Shown here piece by piece: positions 52,807-61,255 of a stretch of 64,000 nt of DNA. Made by a program: the position numbers and the translations under genes. The DNA comes from Bradyrhizobium cosmicum. Lineage in GTDB: Bacteria > Pseudomonadota > Alphaproteobacteria > Rhizobiales > Xanthobacteraceae. The notes beneath the pieces were generated by a model. That model was not told the DNA's origin and did no database searches. It worked only from the letters and a program-made list of their open reading frames with translations. Position 1 is the stretch's first letter, and every line of letters begins with the position of its first letter. Where the stretch lies: positions 6,853,501 to 6,917,500 of the forward strand of contig NZ_CP041656.2 in NCBI RefSeq assembly GCF_007290395.2, read 5' to 3'.

Positions 52807-54960
52807 TCAGATCGCCCGGCTCAATGCGCCGCCGTCGGGATGAGGCGCCGCGGAGCCCGCGGGCGCATGATTGACGACGAGGCCGGTCGGCACGGTGTTG
52901 TACCTCGCCAGCGCCGCGGTGACCCGCCGGATCGCCGCCGAGCCGAGCTCGCCTGCGCGCGCCACCGGGATGATCAGATCCGCATGCGCGGCCAGCGCGA
53001 TGGCGTCGGGCTGCAAGGCGAGGTTGCCCGCATGGACGATGATGAGATCGAATTCCGAGCGGATGTCGTCCTCCGGTCGCGCATCGGCCTTGCGGCCGGT
53101 GCTCAGCAACTCGTCGATCGACTGAAGTCCCGCCGTGGTCGAGCCATCCTGCCATTCGGTGACAGGAGGCTGGGCACCGGCGAATTCCGGCTGCAGCCGG
53201 ATCAGCACGCTCATCATGCCGCGACTGACCGCCGCACGATTGAGGGAGCGCGCAACGGTGTTGCCGCCGGCGCTCTTGCCGACAGACAGCACAAGGGCGA
53301 CCTTGCAGCCGCGCACCGGCGCGCGATCGATCCGCTCGAGCAGCGGACGCAGGTAAGCGCCAAGATCGAGCTCGGCGGTGGCGGTGGTCGGTCGTTGCCA
53401 GACAGTGCCTGGAGCGACGCCGGACGCGAGATCGGGAATGCGGGCCCAGACAGGGAGATTCGGCATCGTTTCGGGCTGGGGCGCGGCGGGCGCCGAGGGC
53501 GGAGCTTGCCGATGGGGCACGCTGATCATTTCCGCGCGGGCGGGCGTCTGAACAGGCGCCTCCGCAGGCTCGGCCCCGTCAGGCATGCTTCCCATCGCCG
53601 CAACGGCGGCGGTCGAGGTCAACAGCGAGCCGATCGCGAGCGCGGCAAGCAGCAGAGCGAGCGGCGGACGGGTCGAACGCAGCGGCGGGATCGCGGGCGA
53701 CGCGACCTTGGTCTGCGAGCTCTGCAGCTGACGCTGCTCGTTGGTGGTCTTGAACCGCGACAGGAACTGCTCGTAGATGTTCTTGTTGGCGTCGGCATCG
53801 CGCTGCAGCTCCTGCAGCTTCACCAACGCCTGACCGTCGACCAGCATCTGCGTCTCGATGGCCTTGAGCTGCTTCTCCAGCGCGTTCTGCTGCTCCAGCT
53901 GCGATTCGTATTCGGACTTCGCGGTGTCGATGTTCTTCTTCCGCTCGACCTCGATCTGCCTGTTGATGTCGGCCAGCTGGCTGTAGGAGATCGCAAGATC
54001 AGGGTGGCGGTCGCCGTACACCGCCTTCTTCTGCGCAATCTGGTCATTCAGGGTCGAGCGCTGCGCGCGCAGCATGCTCAACAGGTCCTGCTTCACGGGA
54101 CCTTCGACATTGGCCTTGAGATCGCGCTGCACCTGCTCGTAACGCGCCCTGGCTTCCTCGGTGCGCGCGCGGGCGGCGGAGACCTGCTGGTTGATGTCCG
54201 TCACCCGCAATTGCTGGGTGGTGGAATCCTTACCGGCATTGAGGATCTTGTGCTCGAGCCGGAATGCCGCGACGGCATCCTCCGACGCACGCAGGCGCTC
54301 GTTCAATGCCTTCAACCGGTCCTTGAGCCAGTCGGCCGCCTCGTCCGTGGCCTCGGTGCGGACCCGGCCCTGGCTCGCGGCGAACGCCTCGGCGATGGCA
54401 TTGGCATAGTAGGCGGCGCGCTCCGCGCTGTTCGACGTGAACGAGATGGCGATGACGTAGGTCAGCCCACGGCGCGAGATGTCGAGGCGGCTGCGGAATT
54501 TCTCGAGCAGGCGCGTCATGTCGGTATGACCGCCCGCGATGTCCTCGTCGTCCGCGATCTTGAGCTTCTCGATCAAGGGCCGGAGAAAGCCGTCCGATTT
54601 GGCGATCTCGATCTGGCTCTGCAGCGCCGCGGCGTCCTGTCCGATGCCCGGCAGCACGTCCTGGTCCGAAGTCACGCGCAGCTCGCGCGGATCGACGACG
54701 ACCAGGGCCGTTGCGGCATACCGGACCGGAAGAACCATGAGGATAATGACGCCGAGCGCGAACAGGGCCAGCGCCAGCGTCAGGATGCGACGGCCATTGT
54801 CGCGCAGGAAGGCGAGCGCGCCGGAGACGGTCAGCGACCCCTTGATCAGCGCGGGGCCGTTGCCGTCGGGCTTCGCCGTCGCAGCCCGCGGCGCTTCCCA
54901 CGAAGCCGCAGGCTCCGTCGGGGCGATGCTTCGCGGAGATGCGCTTCGACCGAACGCCAT
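52807..54960 (-). CDS. Wzz/GumC-like polysaccharide co-polymerase with degenerate tyrosine-kinase domain
   Basis: This 717-residue membrane protein has membrane segment 1 at about residues 59-78, a periplasmic Wzz-type part (ALVVVDPRELRVTSDQDV) and a long coiled coil at about 190-400 rich in Glu, Gln, Arg and Ala. Membrane segment 2 lies near 435-455 and is followed by a Pro-rich linker. The C-terminal P-loop-like domain has VALVLSVGKSAGGNTVARSL in place of the usual Walker A GEGKST, and FDLIIVHAG in place of a Walker A' motif. No tyrosine cluster ends the protein. The kinase may be inactive, leaving chain-length control as the likely role. Confidence 0.85.
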   Translation of the reverse strand: MAFGRSASPRSIAPTEPAASWEAPRAATAKPDGNGPALIKGSLTVSGALAFLRDNGRRILTLALALFALGVIILMVLPVRYAATALVVVDPRELRVTSDQDVLPGIGQDAAALQSQIEIAKSDGFLRPLIEKLKIADDEDIAGGHTDMTRLLEKFRSRLDISRRGLTYVIAISFTSNSAERAAYYANAIAEAFAASQGRVRTEATDEAADWLKDRLKALNERLRASEDAVAAFRLEHKILNAGKDSTTQQLRVTDINQQVSAARARTEEARARYEQVQRDLKANVEGPVKQDLLSMLRAQRSTLNDQIAQKKAVYGDRHPDLAISYSQLADINRQIEVERKKNIDTAKSEYESQLEQQNALEKQLKAIETQMLVDGQALVKLQELQRDADANKNIYEQFLSRFKTTNEQRQLQSSQTKVASPAIPPLRSTRPPLALLLAALAIGSLLTSTAAVAAMGSMPDGAEPAEAPVQTPARAEMISVPHRQAPPSAPAAPQPETMPNLPVWARIPDLASGVAPGTVWQRPTTATAELDLGAYLRPLLERIDRAPVRGCKVALVLSVGKSAGGNTVARSLNRAAVSRGMMSVLIRLQPEFAGAQPPVTEWQDGSTTAGLQSIDELLSTGRKADARPEDDIRSEFDLIIVHAGNLALQPDAIALAAHADLIIPVARAGELGSAAIRRVTAALARYNTVPTGLVVNHAPAGSAAPHPDGGALSRAI

Positions 54961-55092
54961 GGGTTTGGACTCAAAATCAACTGACAGCCGCAATTCAGAG
55001 GCTTGCTACACCGTAAATATCCATGGTTAACCGGCGGTTACGGCTGGAGCGCCGGGTTCAGAATGGAACCTGTGCCTTCAATGAAATGCACG

Positions 55093-56925
55093 TTAGCGCC
55101 CGCCGAGCGCCCGCAGCGCATTCACGATCACCGCAACGTCGATCGCCTCCTGGATCAAGGCCCCCTGTACCGGCGTCAGGTAACCCAGCGCGGCGGCCAC
55201 CATTCCGATCACCGAGAGCCCCATTCCGGCAAAGACACCTTCCAGGGCAATGAAGCGGGAACGCCGGGCGATCTCGATCGCCGGCACGATGCGGTCGAGA
55301 TGATCCACCAGAATGACGACGTCGGCGGCCTCGGCGGATGCAGCGGCGCCTCTGGCTCCCATGGCCACGCCGACGTCGGCCGCGGCAAGTGCGGGCGCGT
55401 CGTTGACGCCGTCGCCGACCATCATGACGGGGCCGTTCTTCCGCTCTGAGAGCACGACCAGGACCTTCTGATCCGGCGTCAGCCCCGCACGAACCGAATC
55501 GATGTCCAGACCGGCCGTGATCGCCTCGGCCACGTCGCGGCGGTCGCCCGTTGCCAGAACGATCCGCTGGACTCCCAGAGTTCTCAAACGCTGAAGCAGA
55601 GACTGCGTGCCGGAGCGCAGCTCGTCGGCCAGCCTGATCTCGCCCGCCATATGGCCGTCGATTGCAATGGCAACAGTGGCGGCGCCGGCATCCCTTGATG
55701 GCGGGACGAAATTCTCCCCTGCTTGCGTCAATTTCGACACCACGAACCTGATGCCACCGACCGTGACGGACCGCCCATCCACGACGCCCTGGACGCCCTC
55801 GCCTGGCGTTTCGACCACGCTGGATGGGATCGTGAGCTTGAGCTGACGGCTCTGCGCCTCGGCAACGATGGTCTGGGCGATGATGTGCTTGGACGCCTGA
55901 TCAAGCGAGGCTGCGAGGCGCAACATATCGTCGGGATCGGCATTGGCCGATACGTTGACGGCCACGACCTTCGCCCTGCCGTCGGTAAGAGTGCCGGTCT
56001 TGTCGAGGACCAGCGAATTGATGCGCGCGAGCGCTTCGATCGCCTTGCCTCCCTTGATCAGAATGCCATGTCCCGCCGCCCGGGACAGCCCGGAGACGAT
56101 GGCAACCGGCACCGCGAGAATGAGCGGGCACGGCGTTGCGATGACGAGAACGGCAACCGCGCGGACCGGATCGCCGGTGAAGAACCAGGCGGCGGCAGCG
56201 ATCAGCACCGTCATCGCGAGGAACACCATCGCAAAGCGATCGGCGAGCCGCGACATCGGCGCCTTGGAGCGTTGCGCGCCTTCGACCAGGCGCACGATGC
56301 CGGCATAAGTGCTTTCGGCGGCACGGCGCGACACGACGAGATCGAATGCGTCGCCGGCGTTGGTCGATCCGCTCATCGCTTCGTCACCGGCATGTTGCTG
56401 GACCGGGATCGGCTCTCCCGTGAGCGCGGATTGATCCAGCACCGCGAGGGTGCTGGCCACCACGCCATCGACCGGGACGACATCGCCCTGCCGGATCAAC
56501 AGACGGTCGCCCGGCGCAATCAGGTCCAGCGCCACCTCTTCAAGTTCGCCGTCCCGGTGCCGAATGGCCGTCCGAGGCACCCGCGCCAGCAGCGCCGTCA
56601 TCTCGCTGCGCGCGTGGCGTTCGGCAAAGGCTTCGAGAAATTGCCCACCGGCATACATCAGGGCAACCACGATCGCCGCCAACTCCTCCCCCACGACGAG
56701 GGCGGCAACCATCGACAAGGCTGCAACGATATCGAGGCCGACTTCACCGCGTCGCAGGCTGGTGACGATGTCGGACACGAGCACGATCAGAACCGGAATC
56801 GTGAAGATCGCCCAGACACGATCCTGCCACGCGGCCTGTCCGAGCAGCGGAACGGCAAAGCCAAAGGCAAGACCGAACGCCGGCAACACGACCAGCAGGG
56901 CCCGAACCAGGAAGCCGGCAAGCAT
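55093..56925 (-). CDS. P1B-type heavy-metal ATPase with TPC motif and no N-terminal metal domain
   Basis: This 610-residue P-type ATPase has about seven membrane segments. Blocks are DQSALTGEPIPV (actuator), DKTGTLTDGRAKV with phosphorylated Asp308, and MMVGDGVNDAPALAAADVGVAMG. The transport motif at residues 264-267 is TPCP instead of CPC. The N-terminus has no CxxC metal-binding domain. The family exports heavy metals, and the TPC variant suggests a metal other than copper or cadmium, which is not determinable here. It lies 37 bp downstream of the VIT1-like gene. Confidence 0.88.
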   Translation of the reverse strand: MLAGFLVRALLVVLPAFGLAFGFAVPLLGQAAWQDRVWAIFTIPVLIVLVSDIVTSLRRGEVGLDIVAALSMVAALVVGEELAAIVVALMYAGGQFLEAFAERHARSEMTALLARVPRTAIRHRDGELEEVALDLIAPGDRLLIRQGDVVPVDGVVASTLAVLDQSALTGEPIPVQQHAGDEAMSGSTNAGDAFDLVVSRRAAESTYAGIVRLVEGAQRSKAPMSRLADRFAMVFLAMTVLIAAAAWFFTGDPVRAVAVLVIATPCPLILAVPVAIVSGLSRAAGHGILIKGGKAIEALARINSLVLDKTGTLTDGRAKVVAVNVSANADPDDMLRLAASLDQASKHIIAQTIVAEAQSRQLKLTIPSSVVETPGEGVQGVVDGRSVTVGGIRFVVSKLTQAGENFVPPSRDAGAATVAIAIDGHMAGEIRLADELRSGTQSLLQRLRTLGVQRIVLATGDRRDVAEAITAGLDIDSVRAGLTPDQKVLVVLSERKNGPVMMVGDGVNDAPALAAADVGVAMGARGAAASAEAADVVILVDHLDRIVPAIEIARRSRFIALEGVFAGMGLSVIGMVAAALGYLTPVQGALIQEAIDVAVIVNALRALGGR

Positions 56926-56962
56926 TCAATCGACCTCGTTGCGCGATTGGAATGGGACCGCT

Positions 56963-57664
56963 CTAGACCACCGTACCAAACAGCTTCCCGATACCCGCGG
57001 TCAGCGCCAGCGCGAACGCTCCCCAGAACGTCACCCGAATGGTGGCGCGCAGGACCTTGGCGCCGCCGGCCTTTGCACCGATCGCTCCCAGCACGGCGAG
57101 AAAGGCCAGCGATGCCGCGGATACGACCGGCACCAGCGCGTTGACCGGGGATATGACGACCATCAGCAAGGGCATGGCGGCGCCCACCGAGAACATGGCC
57201 GCCGACGCGAGCGCGGCCTGGACGGGGCGGGCCGCGGTGACGTCCGAGATTCCCAATTCGTCGCGTGCGTGGGCCTTCAATGCGTCCTTGGCCATCAACT
57301 GCTCGGCCACCTGCCGCGCCAACGGCCTGTCGACACCGCGCTTGACGTAGATGTCGGTAAGCTCGTCGAGCTCAAACGCCGGGCTCTCGCGCAATTCCTT
57401 GGCTTCCCGCGCAAGATCGGCCTGCTCGGTATCCGACTGCGAACTGACGGAAACATATTCGCCGGCCGCCATCGACATGGCACCGGCCACCAATCCCGCA
57501 ATCCCCGCGATCAAGACATCGTTTCGCGTCGCGGCTGCCGCGGCAACGCCGACGATCAGACTCGCGGTGGAGATGATGCCGTCATTGGCTCCGAGAACGG
57601 CGGCTCTCAACCATCCGATCCGATCGACCAGATGATTTTCGGGATGCGCGCGAAGGCGGCTCAT
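56963..57664 (-). CDS. VIT1/CCC1-family iron/manganese transporter
   Basis: This 233-residue membrane protein has five membrane segments. The family pattern GANDGIISTASLIVGVAAA at the N-terminus and GLVAGAMSMAAGEYVSVSSQSDTE fits VIT1/CCC1 transporters. The cytosolic region (KELRESPAFELDELTDIYVKRG) is the likely metal-binding domain. The start at 57664 is ATG; a TTG two codons earlier is possible. It neighbours a heavy-metal ATPase and a cytochrome b561. Confidence 0.85.
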   Translation of the reverse strand: MSRLRAHPENHLVDRIGWLRAAVLGANDGIISTASLIVGVAAAAATRNDVLIAGIAGLVAGAMSMAAGEYVSVSSQSDTEQADLAREAKELRESPAFELDELTDIYVKRGVDRPLARQVAEQLMAKDALKAHARDELGISDVTAARPVQAALASAAMFSVGAAMPLLMVVISPVNALVPVVSAASLAFLAVLGAIGAKAGGAKVLRATIRVTFWGAFALALTAGIGKLFGTVV

Positions 57665-57703
57665 GTCCAAACAATCCTTGAAGCGCCCGGAATGCCGCCC
57701 GCG

Positions 57704-58270
57704 CTATCTGTCGGCGTGAGGCAGCATTCGCACGAGCGTGCGATCGCGAAATATCCAGTGATGGATCAGCGCGGCGGCGGCGTGGAAGGCTGCGAGAATC
57801 ACCAGAGCATGGGCGAGAATTTCGTGCACCTCCTTCACATTATGGGCGAAGGCACGATCATTCAGCCACGGCGATGGAATCTCGGCCAGACCAAACAGCG
57901 GCAGGGCATCGCCGCGCGCAAACTGAAGCACGATGCCGACGACGGGAACCGCGACCAGCAACACATAGAGGCTGTAGTGCGCGATCCGGGCGGCAGGATC
58001 CAGCCACCGTCCCATCCAGTCGCCAAATTCGGTCGCCTCCGGCGGCGGAGACGGATCAACCGACCGCCAGGTCAGGCGCGCGACGAGAAGGGCGAGCACG
58101 GCTAATCCCGCAGAAACGTGAACGAACAGTCCGGACTCCCGCGGCCCTCCTTTGGGCAGCACGTCGCCAAAAATCCCGAGCGCCCAGGCGAGAGCAACAA
58201 GGAACACCGTCAGCCAATGCAGCGCCTGCGCAACCGCACCGTAGTCCTTCGTTGAATTGAATAGCTGCAT
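57704..58270 (-). CDS. Cytochrome b561 family protein
   Basis: This 188-residue membrane protein has four hydrophobic segments. Haem-ligating histidines are seen in AQALHWLTVFLVAL (about residue 18), LFVHVSAGLAVLAL, and VHEILAHALVILAAFHAAAALIHHWIFRDRTL in parts. Such proteins pass electrons across the inner membrane, possibly with superoxide as substrate. It precedes the VIT1-like gene by 39 bp on the same strand, so it is the first gene of the metal module. Confidence 0.88.
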   Translation of the reverse strand: MQLFNSTKDYGAVAQALHWLTVFLVALAWALGIFGDVLPKGGPRESGLFVHVSAGLAVLALLVARLTWRSVDPSPPPEATEFGDWMGRWLDPAARIAHYSLYVLLVAVPVVGIVLQFARGDALPLFGLAEIPSPWLNDRAFAHNVKEVHEILAHALVILAAFHAAAALIHHWIFRDRTLVRMLPHADR

Positions 58271-58445
58271 CTTCAAAGGATAGTCGCGCAACGCTGAGAT
58301 GCATTGACGTGAATCAAGCTGATCGCTCAGCGGCGGCAAGGCGCGCTTGTTCAGGCGGAGCGGCTCGCGCGCTGCAAACGGCTTGATGCGCCGCTTGCCC
58401 GCGGCAGGGCATGAAATCTCAGCGGAATTGTCGATCGTCGAGAAA

Positions 58446-58522
58446 TGGCGCGCCCGGAACGATTCGAACGTCCGACCCTCAGATTCGTAGTCTGATGCTC
58501 TATCCAGCTGAGCTACGGGCGC
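58446..58522 (-). tRNA. tRNA-Arg (anticodon ACG)
   Basis: On the minus strand the 77-nt gene folds as a cloverleaf. Acceptor arms are GCGCCCG and CGGGCGC. The D-arm starts GCTCAGCTGGATAGAGC. The anticodon stem-loop CAGACTACGAATCTG carries ACG. The T-arm has GTTCGAATC. The 3' CCA is encoded. The neighbours are unrelated and the gene stands alone. Confidence 0.95.
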
Positions 58523-58668
58523 GTTTTTCGCGAACAGTGCGGGCCTGGGCCCGCAGGCAGCCTCCGGACAGCGCCGGAGGGGTGCGAAAGAGCGCTCTGA
58601 CTAACCGCTCTTGCCTCGATTGGCAAGCGCCGGGATGGGGAGATTTTGCAGGAGGATGATGGTTGCCT

Positions 58669-58710
58669 CGTCATTCCGGGCTCGCGACTTCATCGCGCCC
58701 CGGAATGACG
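58669..58710. repeat. Short palindromic repeat (CGTCATTCCGGG / CCCCGGAATGACG)
   Basis: A 42-bp element with inverted arms CGTCATTCCGGG and CCCCGGAATGACG lies between the tRNA-Arg and the histidine kinase gene. This sequence is one of the common intergenic palindromes of Bradyrhizobium. Confidence 0.75.
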
Positions 58711-58765
58711 GAAGAAATCGGGAACGGCCCCTGAAAATGAAGACGCAACTCGGCCGCTGGCCGAC

Positions 58766-60265
58766 TTACGCCCGCGCCCGCTCGTTGCGGATGGAGAGAA
58801 GTTCCACCGGGCGGTCGGGGATGACGATCCGGAAGGTGGCGCCAATGGTGCCTTCGACCAAATGGATGTCGCCGCCATGGGCGTGGACGAGTTCGGCGGC
58901 GATGGCGAGGCCGAGACCGCTGCCGCCGGGGCGGCCGGAGGTCTGGAACGCCTCGAACAGGTGATCCCGGGTCCTCTGGGGCACGCCGGGACCGGTGTCG
59001 GAGACTTCCAGAATGGCGACCGCGCCTTCGCGCTTGCCGGTGATCCGGATCTGCTGCGCGCCGCCCTCGCCCGACGAATGGCTCTCGAGCGCCTGCGCCG
59101 CGTTGCGGACGAGGTTGAGCAGCACGCGGAACAACTGGTCGGGATCGGCATCGACCGCAAGCCCGCGCTCGATCGCGGCGACCCAGACGATTCCAGCATC
59201 GGAGGCGAGGCCCGCAGTCTCGCGCACCTCCAGCACCACCGGCTCGATCGGGATCATCCGCCGGTCGGGCGCCGCCTCCTGGGCGCGGCCGTAGGACAGC
59301 GTCGACTGGCAGAAGGCGATGGCGCGCTCGAGCGAGCGGACGAGCTTGGGCGCAAAGCGCTGCACCCGCGGATCCGGCACGCTGGCGAGCTGGTCGGACA
59401 ACAGCTGGGCCGAGGCGAGCAGATTGCGCAGATCGTGGTTGATCTTGGAGACGGCAAGGCCAAGCGCGGCGAGCCGGCTCTTCTGATGCAGCATCGACAT
59501 CAGATCGCGCTGCATGTCGGACAATTCGCGCTCGGCGACCCCGATCTCGTCGCTGCGCTGGCTCGGGACGATGATGCGCGCCGAACTCTCCGGATTTTCG
59601 TGGAAGCCGACTAGGCTCGCGGTCAGCCGCCGCATCGGCCGCACGAACAGATAATGCAGCACGAGATAGACGAGGCCCGCGGTCAGCACCGCGATGATCA
59701 GCGCGACCACCACGACGTTGCGGGAGAAGCGGTACATCTGTTGCCGCAGCGGCAATTCGTCGGTGACGATCTCGACGAACTGGGCATTGCCGACGCCGGG
59801 CCCGACGATGCGGATGGCCTGGTTGCCGGTCTCCAGCATCATCTGGAACGAGCCGGTGATCGCCTCCCAGGCGGTCATGTCGCGCAGGTCGACGTCATGC
59901 TCGATCGCGGCCGGCAGATTGTCGCTGGCGAGCAGCCGGCGCTGCTGCCCCATCTTGATCGCGACCGCGCGGGCATTGATGCTTTTGAGGATCTCGCGGG
60001 ACAGCGAATCGGGAACCATGCCGAGCGGGGCGGCGTCCAGCACGAGGGCGGCCGTGTTGGCCGCCGCGACCCGGTCGTTGAGCCGGTTCACCCAGAAATT
60101 GGCGATCGCCGGCACATAGAGCAGGCTGGCCGCGATCATCACGAGGGGGACAGTGAGCAGCAAGAGCTTGCCGGACAGGCCGAGCCCGGCCGGCCCACGC
60201 GGCCGCGTCGCCGGCTGGTCCGGCTGATCCAGATCCTGGACCGGCTGGCGATCTGTCGCTGCCAC
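58766..60265 (-). CDS. Orphan sensor histidine kinase
   Basis: This 499-residue membrane kinase has segment 1 (LLLLTVPLVMIAASLLYVPAI), a periplasmic region, and segment 2 (VVVVALIIAVLTAGLVYLVL). A HAMP linker (RPMRRLTASLVGFHENPES), the H-box KINHDLRNLLAS and the catalytic domain (NLVRNAAQAL, DTGPGVP, GGSGLGLAIA) follow. The start GTG at 60265 has AGGGG upstream. No response regulator is adjacent, so its partner and signal are unknown. Confidence 0.88.
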   Translation of the reverse strand: MAATDRQPVQDLDQPDQPATRPRGPAGLGLSGKLLLLTVPLVMIAASLLYVPAIANFWVNRLNDRVAAANTAALVLDAAPLGMVPDSLSREILKSINARAVAIKMGQQRRLLASDNLPAAIEHDVDLRDMTAWEAITGSFQMMLETGNQAIRIVGPGVGNAQFVEIVTDELPLRQQMYRFSRNVVVVALIIAVLTAGLVYLVLHYLFVRPMRRLTASLVGFHENPESSARIIVPSQRSDEIGVAERELSDMQRDLMSMLHQKSRLAALGLAVSKINHDLRNLLASAQLLSDQLASVPDPRVQRFAPKLVRSLERAIAFCQSTLSYGRAQEAAPDRRMIPIEPVVLEVRETAGLASDAGIVWVAAIERGLAVDADPDQLFRVLLNLVRNAAQALESHSSGEGGAQQIRITGKREGAVAILEVSDTGPGVPQRTRDHLFEAFQTSGRPGGSGLGLAIAAELVHAHGGDIHLVEGTIGATFRIVIPDRPVELLSIRNERARA

Positions 60266-60613
60266 GAAATTCGCCCCTGTTGGCCTTGGGTGATGGAGGA
60301 TGCGACCCGCCCGGTGTCCGGTCAAATTACGGATCGCTAATCTGCCGAGGTGGGATGTAAGCGTTGATATGGCGAGTCGCCACCTCATGGGTTAAAAACC
60401 CCGCGCGAGCAGCGATATTCACCGGAATCGCGCGCTCTTGCGGCGTTGACGAAAACAAGACGCTCGCATATAAGCCGCCCAATTGTCCGCGATGACCCGG
60501 TGTGACGCCGGGAGCGGCTCTCTTGGGGCCGAAAAAGGCCCGTTTTGGGCAGCATCTTCCGGGCTTTACCATCAATTCTACAGGCAAATTGCCCGGTCAG
60601 CGGAGAAAAACCC
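60266..60613. other. Intergenic region, 348 bp, rpmH promoter and leader
   Basis: No gene is recognised. The sigma-70-like promoter at 60446-60474 serves rpmH. In the leader, GGGCC-GAAAAA-GGCCC followed by GTTTT (60526-60546) forms a short hairpin that could act as an attenuator, but the 5-bp stem is weak. Confidence 0.5.
60446..60474 (+). promoter_or_regulatory. Sigma-70-type promoter for the rpmH-rnpA block
   Basis: TTGACG (60446-60451) and TATAAG (60469-60474) are separated by exactly 17 bp, a near-consensus housekeeping promoter. It lies 140 bp upstream of rpmH and reads rightward. Confidence 0.8.
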
Positions 60614-60748
60614 GTGAAGCGGACTTATCAACCCAGCAAACTGGTGCGCAAGCGCCGTCACGGTTTCCGTGCCCGTCTCGCCACAGCCGGCGGCCGCAAG
60701 GTCCTCGCCGCTCGCCGCGCCCGCGGCCGCAAGCGTCTGAGCGCCTGA
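60614..60748 (+). CDS. rpmH: Ribosomal protein L34
   Basis: This 44-residue basic ribosomal protein starts at GTG 60614 ([20 protein letters not shown], in parts) with GGAGAAAAA upstream. It sits in the conserved bacterial order rpmH-rnpA-yidC. All 44 positions are consistent with a functional L34, ending GRKRLSA. Confidence 0.97.
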   Translation: MKRTYQPSKLVRKRRHGFRARLATAGGRKVLAARRARGRKRLSA

Positions 60749-60774
60749 GCCGGACCCCTTTTTGGGATTTCATC

Positions 60775-61239
60775 ATGGATCGGCTGAGGCAGCGGGCGGA
60801 TTTCCTCGCCGTTGCCAATGGCGCGCGGGTGAATAGTCCCGCGTTCGTCCTGCAAAGCCTTGACCGCAAAAGCCTCGACCGCGAGAATCCTGGCCGCGAC
60901 GACGGCGGCCCGATCCGGATCGGCTTTACCGTCACCAAAAAGAACGGCAACGCCCCCCAGCGCAATCGCATCCGGCGCCGGCTTCGCGAACTGGTGAAGC
61001 GGGTCGACCCGGTGTCGATGCAGCCCCATCATGATTATGTGCTGGTCGGCCGAAGAGACGCGCTCTCGCGTGACTTCGCCACCATGCTCGACGATCTCCG
61101 CAGGGCGTTCACGAAGCCCTCGCGGCAGGCGCACAAGGGACGCGGTCCAAAGCCGGGTTCAAGCCCAGTTCTTTCGAGGCCAGATCCTTCAAGGCCAGAT
61201 TCTGGCCCCGCTGCCGCCGCCGGCCGCAAACCCGATTGA
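60775..61239 (+). CDS. rnpA: Ribonuclease P protein component
   Basis: This 154-residue protein is the protein subunit of RNase P. The conserved motifs are IGFTVTKKNGNAPQRNRIRRRLREL (in parts) and HDYVLVGRRDAL. An insertion (RKSLDRENPGRDDG) near residues 31-44 and a proline-rich C-terminal tail make it longer than E. coli RnpA (119). The start at 60775 is 26 bp after rpmH. Confidence 0.95.
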   Translation: MDRLRQRADFLAVANGARVNSPAFVLQSLDRKSLDRENPGRDDGGPIRIGFTVTKKNGNAPQRNRIRRRLRELVKRVDPVSMQPHHDYVLVGRRDALSRDFATMLDDLRRAFTKPSRQAHKGRGPKPGSSPVLSRPDPSRPDSGPAAAAGRKPD

Positions 61240-61255
61240 TGACGAGACACCAGTG

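Noticed and set aside
60526..60546. Attenuator in the rpmH leader
   Set aside because: The 5-bp stem followed by GTTTT is too weak to call without data.
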